From Planctomycetaceae bacterium (GTDB lineage Bacteria; Planctomycetota; Planctomycetia; Pirellulales; Thermoguttaceae): a DNA stretch of 12,149 nucleotides. The stretch spans positions 1 through 12,149 of the forward strand of contig JAIRTV010000113.1 of the NCBI GenBank assembly GCA_031254675.1, written 5' to 3'. The notes beneath the pieces are model-generated. The model saw only the letters and a program-made list of their open reading frames with translations. It had not been told where the DNA came from and ran no database searches. The first letter of the stretch is position 1. Each line of letters opens with the position of its first letter. Made by a program: the position numbers and the translations under genes. Below are positions 8,030-12,149 of this stretch, one piece after another.

Positions 8030-9673
8030 TTATTTGTTTCTCTTGTAAAAGGCGATTAATCCGTTGGTTGAGGAGTCGTGTGAGGTAACGGTTTGATTAT
8101 TCAGCAATTCCGGCAACACCACGCCGGCGAGTTGTTTACCGAGTTCAACTCCCATTTGGTCAAACGAATTAACGTTCCAAATAATACCTTGTACGAAAAT
8201 TTTGTGTTCGTAAAACGCAATCAGAGAGCCAAGCGTTTTCGGTGTCAATTTTTTGAAGAAAAACGAATTGGTGGGTCGGTTTCCCGAAAAAACTTTTGAT
8301 GGAGCAAGCCGCAACACTTCCTCTTCCGGTAAACCTGATTTTCGTAACTCTTCCGCCGCTTCTTCGAATGTCCGCCCTTTCATTAACGCTTCTGTTTGCG
8401 CTAGAAAATTGGCAAGAAGTTTGGCGTGATGATCGCCAATCGGATTCTGCGACTGAACCGGCGCGAGAAAATCACAAGGAATTAATTTCGTTCCCTGATG
8501 AATCAATTGATAAAAAGCATGTTGACCATTCGTTCCCGGTTCTCCCCAAATAATCATTCCGGTTGAATAATCCACCGGATTATTGTTGCGGTCAATACTT
8601 TTACCGTTACTCTCCATATCACCCTGTTGAAAATAAGCGGCGAAACGGTGCATGTATTGATCGTACGGCAAAATCGCCTGACTATCCGCATCCCAAAAAT
8701 TATTGTACCAAATACCCAGCAACGCCATCAAAACTGGAATGTTCTGTTCAAACGGAGTGTGCAGAAAATGTTCATCGGCTTCGAACGCGCCGGTAAGAAG
8801 TGCTTCAAAATTTTCGTAACCAATCGACAACACAATCGATAATCCAATTGCCGACCAAAGTGAATAACGCCCACCAACCCAATCCCAAAACACAAACATG
8901 TTGGCAGGATCAATCCCAAACGCTTCAACCTTAGAACGATTCGTCGAAAGCGCAACAAAATGTTTAGCAACATCGGACGCTTGACTTCCTTGACCGGTGA
9001 GAAACCATGTTCTGGCGGATTCTGCGTTGGTCATTGTTTCTTGAGTTGTAAATGTTTTCGACGCAATAATAAACAAAGTCGTTTCTTGATGAAGTTTTTT
9101 GAGCGTTTCGGCAATATGTGTCCCGTCAATATTTGACACGAAATGAATATTAAGGCGTGTTTGGTACGGTTTCAACGCTTCTGTAACCATAACAGGACCA
9201 AGATCGGAACCGCCAATACCAATATTGACCACATCAGTAATCGGTTTTCCGGTGTAACCTTTCCAATTGCCGTTGATAATTTGTTGCGAAAAGTTTTTCA
9301 TTTTTTCCAACACGGTTCTGATTTCCGGCATGACATCAACACCATCCACGAAAACCGGACGGTTCGAACAGTTACGCAACGCCGTATGCAACACCGCACG
9401 CTTTTCCGTAATATTAATTTTATCACCGGAAAACATTTGCTGCCGAAATTCCGCAACATTTGTTTCTTTTGCCAAATCAATTAAGAGTTTCCGTGTTTCT
9501 TCGGTGATTCGGTTTTTTGAATAATCAAAGAGAATATTGTCGCCAAACAAAACGGAAAATTGATCAAACCGTTTCGGATTGTCGGCGAACAGTTTTCGCA
9601 TTGTCGTTGTTTCAAAAAGCTGCCGGTGTTTTTGCAACGCTGCCCAGGCAGCGGATGTTATTAAATTAGACAT
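8030..9673 (-). CDS. pgi: Glucose-6-phosphate isomerase
   Basis: This cytoplasmic enzyme interconverts glucose 6-phosphate and fructose 6-phosphate and so feeds the phosphofructokinase encoded next. It has 547 residues, close to the 549 of E. coli Pgi, with extended similarity throughout: DYSKNRITEET (50-60), NIGIGGSDLGP (150-160), SKTFTTQETMTNA (205-217), DWVGGRYSLWSAIGLSIVLSIG (264-285) and the SHDSSTNGLI C-terminus. Expected catalytic residues are present: Glu354 in MESNGK, His385 in NGQHAFYQ and Lys513 in VELGKQLAG. The start is the ATG of MSNLITSAAW; a TTG six codons upstream also exists, and neither has a Shine-Dalgarno site. The sequence is of the long gammaproteobacterial-like type, so old horizontal acquisition is possible. 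No clear promoter is seen in the 173 bases upstream. Confidence 0.96.
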   Translation of the reverse strand: MSNLITSAAWAALQKHRQLFETTTMRKLFADNPKRFDQFSVLFGDNILFDYSKNRITEETRKLLIDLAKETNVAEFRQQMFSGDKINITEKRAVLHTALRNCSNRPVFVDGVDVMPEIRTVLEKMKNFSQQIINGNWKGYTGKPITDVVNIGIGGSDLGPVMVTEALKPYQTRLNIHFVSNIDGTHIAETLKKLHQETTLFIIASKTFTTQETMTNAESARTWFLTGQGSQASDVAKHFVALSTNRSKVEAFGIDPANMFVFWDWVGGRYSLWSAIGLSIVLSIGYENFEALLTGAFEADEHFLHTPFEQNIPVLMALLGIWYNNFWDADSQAILPYDQYMHRFAAYFQQGDMESNGKSIDRNNNPVDYSTGMIIWGEPGTNGQHAFYQLIHQGTKLIPCDFLAPVQSQNPIGDHHAKLLANFLAQTEALMKGRTFEEAAEELRKSGLPEEEVLRLAPSKVFSGNRPTNSFFFKKLTPKTLGSLIAFYEHKIFVQGIIWNVNSFDQMGVELGKQLAGVVLPELLNNQTVTSHDSSTNGLIAFYKRNK

Positions 9674-9846
9674 TGGATTAAATTGTTGCAAATTAAATAG
9701 TGAAACGGTTAAAACATATTTTTGTTTACAACTTTAACATCTTCAACTCCCGTCTGACTTGCTTTTTCGTTTCAAAAAAATCATAACGAAATTGAAGGAT
9801 GTTTTAACAAGTTGCGTCGAGAGGACAACAAAACGGTATCAATCAT

Positions 9847-11295
9847 TCAGGAAACCGTCAAGACGACTGATCGGCGGAACGATGGCAAAACGACTTTGGT
9901 GTTAATTGTCTTGGTTTCTATTTGACGATTTTCCCACGGATCGTAAACGGCGATTTTCTTGCCGTTGAACAAAAATTCCGTTTTTGACAAATCCAATTCC
10001 AAACCGGACAGAGATTCTGGACTTTTTCCTTCTTCTAGTTCGGTTTTCCAAGTATTTTCTTTGTCTCGACACCAGATCAGCATTTTGTTTTTTCCTTTCA
10101 AACCGTACAAATAAAGACGATCATGAGGAATCTCAAACGGTTTGAGTTCTTCCGCAATTGGATCAAGCCCTTCGACGACGGACGCAAACCGGTCAAAATG
10201 GTGCCAAAGATCGTTTTTATGTACGTAAATATCCCAGTGCCAGCAATGTCCGGATCCGGCGGCGCCAACGAAAAACGGAGCGAACAACACATCGTGCAGG
10301 ATGATGCCGGCTTTATCTTTTTCGTACAATTTGGACGGTCCGATGTGTTTCGGTTCTACGGCGCCGCCTTCTGCCAACAGCACTGGCTTCGGAACATTCT
10401 GCCCGAGAAGCTCCTTCACCGCTTCGGCGGACAGTTCGGCAACAGGAGCGTGACAGATATTCCATTCCGCTCCGAGATCAAGGTAGCGATGTACTTGGAG
10501 CACGTCGTTGCCTGGCATTCGGCATAGGTCTTCGTACATTTTTTTGGCGCTTTCTCTGTCGAAACTGCCAAGACTCTGCATTGCCAGATTTTTCGGAAAA
10601 AGCCGGTGCAATTCGGGTAACATTTCCGCAGTCCATTTTCGCCAGATAGCGTTTGAATAGTAGATGGAGTTCATTTCGTTCCAGAGTTCCCAGCCGAAAA
10701 CGATTGGATCGTTGCCGTAACGGTTGGCGTACCACTGGAGTTTTTTCTTGTAATGTTCCCGACCCGCCTCGCCGAGGAAGTAATCGCGGAAATCCTCAGC
10801 CATGCCGCCGTTTTTCTTGAGATACATACTCCTGTCAGCCCAACGTTGGTTGCCTTCGCCGAAGTTACGGAAATGTTCCGTGCAAAGTTTGAGTCGGATG
10901 CCGTACTTTCGGGCTAAAGCGAAAAGTTTGTCGAGTCTCTTGGCTCGAGCGGAGTCCATATTGCCGGGTTTTTCCCGTTCGACTTCGTACTGCTGGTGCG
11001 AAAGCCAGATCCGAATGAAGTTCGCTCTGTTGGCGTGGAGTTTTTTGAACCAGTCGTTTTCGAGTTTCGTCAACGAATCGTCGTCGCCCTGGGGCGGACA
11101 GGTCATGTTGATTCCAATCGGAATGTACGGTTTCCCGTTGTCCAGTTCAAAGTACCGAGGATACCGCTGACTAACTCGAACGAAGGCTTTCAGATCGTCG
11201 GTTTTGTCGTCGGCAAACAGTTGAGAAGCGGAAGCAGCCAGCACGGCGGTACCGCTCAAAGCAAGGAAATCACGGCGCGAAATATTGTTGCGCAT
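9847..11295 (-). CDS. Tat-exported glycoside hydrolase, clan GH-A (GH5-like)
   Basis: The 482-residue protein begins with a twin-arginine signal, SRRDF (6-10), then a hydrophobic stretch and a likely signal peptidase site after LFA (26-28), so it is exported folded. Residues about 45-375 read as a TIM-barrel glycosidase. FIRIWLSH (93-100) is on an early strand, the expected acid/base Glu207 is in GWELWNEM, His269 is in VHRY, and the probable nucleophile Glu309 is in LLAEGG. The Asn-Glu pair after a Trp is typical of clan GH-A (GH5 and relatives). Residues about 390-482 probably form a small beta-sandwich. The substrate, perhaps a beta-linked plant or host glycan, cannot be told. Sampled stretches have 47-55% GC, against 35-42% in sampled stretches of pgi, which suggests a different history. 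No strong Shine-Dalgarno site precedes the ATG. Confidence 0.8.
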   Translation of the reverse strand: MRNNISRRDFLALSGTAVLAASASQLFADDKTDDLKAFVRVSQRYPRYFELDNGKPYIPIGINMTCPPQGDDDSLTKLENDWFKKLHANRANFIRIWLSHQQYEVEREKPGNMDSARAKRLDKLFALARKYGIRLKLCTEHFRNFGEGNQRWADRSMYLKKNGGMAEDFRDYFLGEAGREHYKKKLQWYANRYGNDPIVFGWELWNEMNSIYYSNAIWRKWTAEMLPELHRLFPKNLAMQSLGSFDRESAKKMYEDLCRMPGNDVLQVHRYLDLGAEWNICHAPVAELSAEAVKELLGQNVPKPVLLAEGGAVEPKHIGPSKLYEKDKAGIILHDVLFAPFFVGAAGSGHCWHWDIYVHKNDLWHHFDRFASVVEGLDPIAEELKPFEIPHDRLYLYGLKGKNKMLIWCRDKENTWKTELEEGKSPESLSGLELDLSKTEFLFNGKKIAVYDPWENRQIETKTINTKVVLPSFRRSVVLTVS

Positions 11296-11503
11296 AACTC
11301 GTTCATAAAAAAAATGAAATGTTTCAAAAAAACGTGAAACGTTGCTGCAATAAATAACGGCAAGAAAACGTATTCACGATTGAGATAAGTTTATAAAGAT
11401 TACATCAAACCAAAATCGAGTCAATAAGAATGGTCTTTTTTTCAAAAAATTTTCATTTTTTTCTTAGTGTTTACGAGCAGGTGTGTTCATTTAGGTAAAA
11501 CAA

Positions 11504-11528
11504 GACAACTTTTCACCGAAAGGTTGTC
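11504..11528. other. Hairpin sharing the GAAAGGTTG repeat
   Basis: GACAACTTTTC (11504-11514) faces GAAAGGTTGTC (11518-11528) across an ACC loop: 11 pairs with one T-G wobble. The right arm contains the GAAAGGTTG core of the direct repeat at 49-85. No T-tract follows, so it is more likely a repeat element than a terminator. Confidence 0.55.
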
Positions 11529-11570
11529 GCCCATGCGTATTGAGTTAAAGTATTTTTATGATTGTTTTCT

Positions 11571-11592
11571 TTGAACACGGAAGACATAGAAT
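11571..11592 (-). repeat. Copy of the GTGTCTT/GTGTTC dispersed repeat
   Basis: Read on the - strand this is ATTCTATGTCTTCCGTGTTC followed by AA. It combines the same units as 191-259, with TTCCGTGTTCAA differing at one base from TTCTGTGTTCAA at 245-256. It lies just upstream of the pseudopilin promoter. Confidence 0.5.
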
Positions 11593-11629
11593 AATTACCA
11601 AAAATTTTTTGAAAAGTAAAAAATATCGC

Positions 11630-11658
11630 TTGACATTTTTCTTGATTCCATATAAACT
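11630..11658 (+). promoter_or_regulatory. Promoter of the pseudopilin module
   Basis: A perfect TTGACA (11630-11635) is followed by TATAAA (11651-11656) after 15 bases, or by TAAACT (11653-11658) after the more usual 17. Transcription would start near 11665, about 93 bases before the leader ORF. It is one of the two best promoter matches in the window. Confidence 0.6.
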
Positions 11659-11744
11659 CTGAATCTTAGTTCAATCGTGTTGCGTTTATTTTGCCGTATT
11701 TCGGCGAGCGCTTCACGATCAATTTTGTAAAACCTTGGAAAATT

Positions 11745-11750
11745 AAGGAG
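11745..11750 (+). promoter_or_regulatory. Ribosome binding site of the leader ORF
   Basis: A full AAGGAG lies 7 bases before the ATG at 11758. Strong sites are rare in this window, so this marks 11758 as a genuine translation start and makes the frame break at the G-tract downstream meaningful. Confidence 0.7.
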
Positions 11751-11757
11751 AATGACG

Positions 11758-11889
11758 ATGGAAAATTTAGTGAAATGTGTTGTCGGGATTTTTGCAATAT
11801 TTTTTGCGAAAAGTCAAATGTTAAACTTGGTAAATTGCGTAAAGCAGGGGGGGGGGGGCTATATGGAGTGGAGAGTTGAGAACGGATAG
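11758..11889 (+). CDS. Leader ORF upstream of DUF1559 gene, frame broken at poly-G
   Basis: This 43-residue ORF has a consensus promoter and a strong Shine-Dalgarno site. It encodes a short start (MENLVK), a hydrophobic stretch (CVVGIFAIFF, residues 8-17), then VNCVKQ, four glycines from the G-tract and YMEWRVENG before a TAG at 11887-11889. It could be a real leader peptide. More interestingly, it could be the true N-terminus of the DUF1559 protein: with 11 or 14 G residues rather than 12, the frame continues without a stop through the prepilin signal to the window edge. No family is recognised for the leader itself. Confidence 0.5.
   Translation: MENLVKCVVGIFAIFFAKSQMLNLVNCVKQGGGGYMEWRVENG
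11847..11858 (+). repeat. Homopolymer tract of 12 G
   Basis: Twelve consecutive G residues lie inside the leader ORF, by far the longest G-run in the window. Tracts of this length are prone to slipped-strand changes and are classic phase-variation switches. They are also prone to sequencing error, so the true length needs independent checking. Confidence 0.9.
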
Positions 11890-11937
11890 TGGAGAGTGGT
11901 CGATTTTTCGACGTTTTTCTGCAAAATTCTCAACTCT
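11872..11937 (+). repeat. 11-bp inverted repeat enclosing a small hairpin
   Basis: AGAGTTGAGAA (11872-11882) is exactly complementary to TTCTCAACTCT (11927-11937). Inside lies GTCGA, loop TTTT, TCGAC (11899-11912), followed by GTTTTTCT, which resembles a weak Rho-independent terminator. The structure sits between the leader ORF and the prepilin signal, ending 10 bases before a possible TTG start at 11948. It could attenuate transcription or control initiation. Confidence 0.55.
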
Positions 11938-11947
11938 TTCGTACTCT

Positions 11948-12149
11948 TTGCGATTCGGCTTTACGTTGGTCGAACTTCTTGTCGTGATTGCGATTATCGG
12001 TGTGTTAATCGCACTTCTGTTGCCAGCGGTTCAGGCAGCACGTGAAGCCGCAAGACGTAGCCAATGTAACAACAAATTAAAACAAATCGGTATTGCAGTT
12101 CACAATTTCCACGACACACAAACAGCTCTACCACCATTGTTGGTTTTTG
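11948..12149 (+). CDS. DUF1559 pseudopilin-like protein, partial at right edge
   Basis: The visible 67 residues begin with a type IV prepilin (class III) signal: a short basic start, then G4 before the cleavage site, FTLVE with the key Glu at +5, and the hydrophobic helix LLVVIAIIGVLIALLLPAV. Next come QAAREAARRSQC and NKLKQIGIAVHNFHD, the junction into the DUF1559 (SBP_bac_10-like) domain that planctomycetes carry in many copies per genome. The product is probably processed by prepilin peptidase and surface- or membrane-associated; its function is unknown. The gene runs past the window. No ATG lies in frame: the nearest start is TTG at 11948, without a Shine-Dalgarno site, while the frame itself is open back to 11843. 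The natural start may be the ATG at 11758 after a one-base slip in the G-tract. Confidence 0.85.
   Translation, partial: MRFGFTLVELLVVIAIIGVLIALLLPAVQAAREAARRSQCNNKLKQIGIAVHNFHDTQTALPPLLVF

Larger units (their letters stand above)
11296..11757. other. Intergenic region between divergent transcripts
   Basis: No gene is seen in these 460 bases, which separate the leftward hydrolase from the rightward pseudopilin module. They hold a hairpin (11504-11528), a dispersed repeat (11571-11592), a consensus-like promoter (11630-11658) and a ribosome binding site (11745-11750). Bases 11430-11465 are very rich in T and A. A promoter for the hydrolase must lie here but none stands out; TTGACT (- strand, 11424-11419) lacks a well-spaced -10 box. 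Confidence 0.6.

Noticed and set aside
11390..11424. Promoter for the glycoside hydrolase (TTGACT and TATAAA on the - strand)
   Set aside because: The spacing of 23 bases is too long for a sigma-70 promoter.
11899..11919. A genuine Rho-independent terminator before the pseudopilin
   Set aside because: The stem is only 5 bp and the T-run is short. It is described within the inverted repeat as a possible attenuator rather than called as a terminator.

Overview
The window looks like a chromosomal segment of a low-GC planctomycete. The best evidence is the start of a DUF1559-type pseudopilin gene at the right edge: a prepilin signal (GFTLVELLVVIAIIG) followed by LLPAVQAAREAARRSQC, a combination greatly expanded in Planctomycetota. 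Sparse Shine-Dalgarno sites and a Tat-exported glycoside hydrolase fit the same origin. The exact lineage (a gut-associated Pirellulales-like group is a guess) cannot be fixed from sequence alone.

Layout. Positions 1-535 are mostly non-coding and hold short repeats. A long TPR-rich cytoplasmic protein with an acidic linker follows on the + strand (536-3526) and ends at two tandem hairpins. Five genes then lie on the - strand. In transcription order they are a Tat-secreted clan GH-A glycoside hydrolase (11295-9847), glucose-6-phosphate isomerase (9673-8030), a pyrophosphate-type phosphofructokinase (7813-6455), a three-part thiamine biosynthesis protein (6216-4165) and a small LsrG-like ABM-fold monooxygenase/isomerase (3947-3651). 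The gaps between them (about 170-240 bases) are long for one tight operon, and the phosphofructokinase has its own good promoter. Positions 11296-11757 are non-coding but carry a hairpin, a dispersed repeat and a strong + strand promoter. This promoter drives a module of a short leader ORF, a G12 tract, an inverted repeat and the DUF1559 gene, which the window truncates.

How the genes relate. The hydrolase could release sugars outside the cytoplasm. The isomerase and the PPi-type phosphofructokinase are consecutive steps of upper glycolysis. The thiamine protein makes thiamine phosphate. No stronger functional link is visible.

Most notable observations. (1) The thiamine gene encodes two Clp N-terminal-type repeats fused to a ThiD2 HMP-P kinase domain and a ThiE thiamine phosphate synthase. 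(2) A run of 12 G residues puts the well-initiated leader ORF out of frame with the DUF1559 pseudopilin, and loss of one G would fuse them into one continuous reading frame, which suggests phase variation or slippage control. (3) Short GTGTCTT/GTGTTC-type repeats and inverted repeats sit in three of the intergenic regions.
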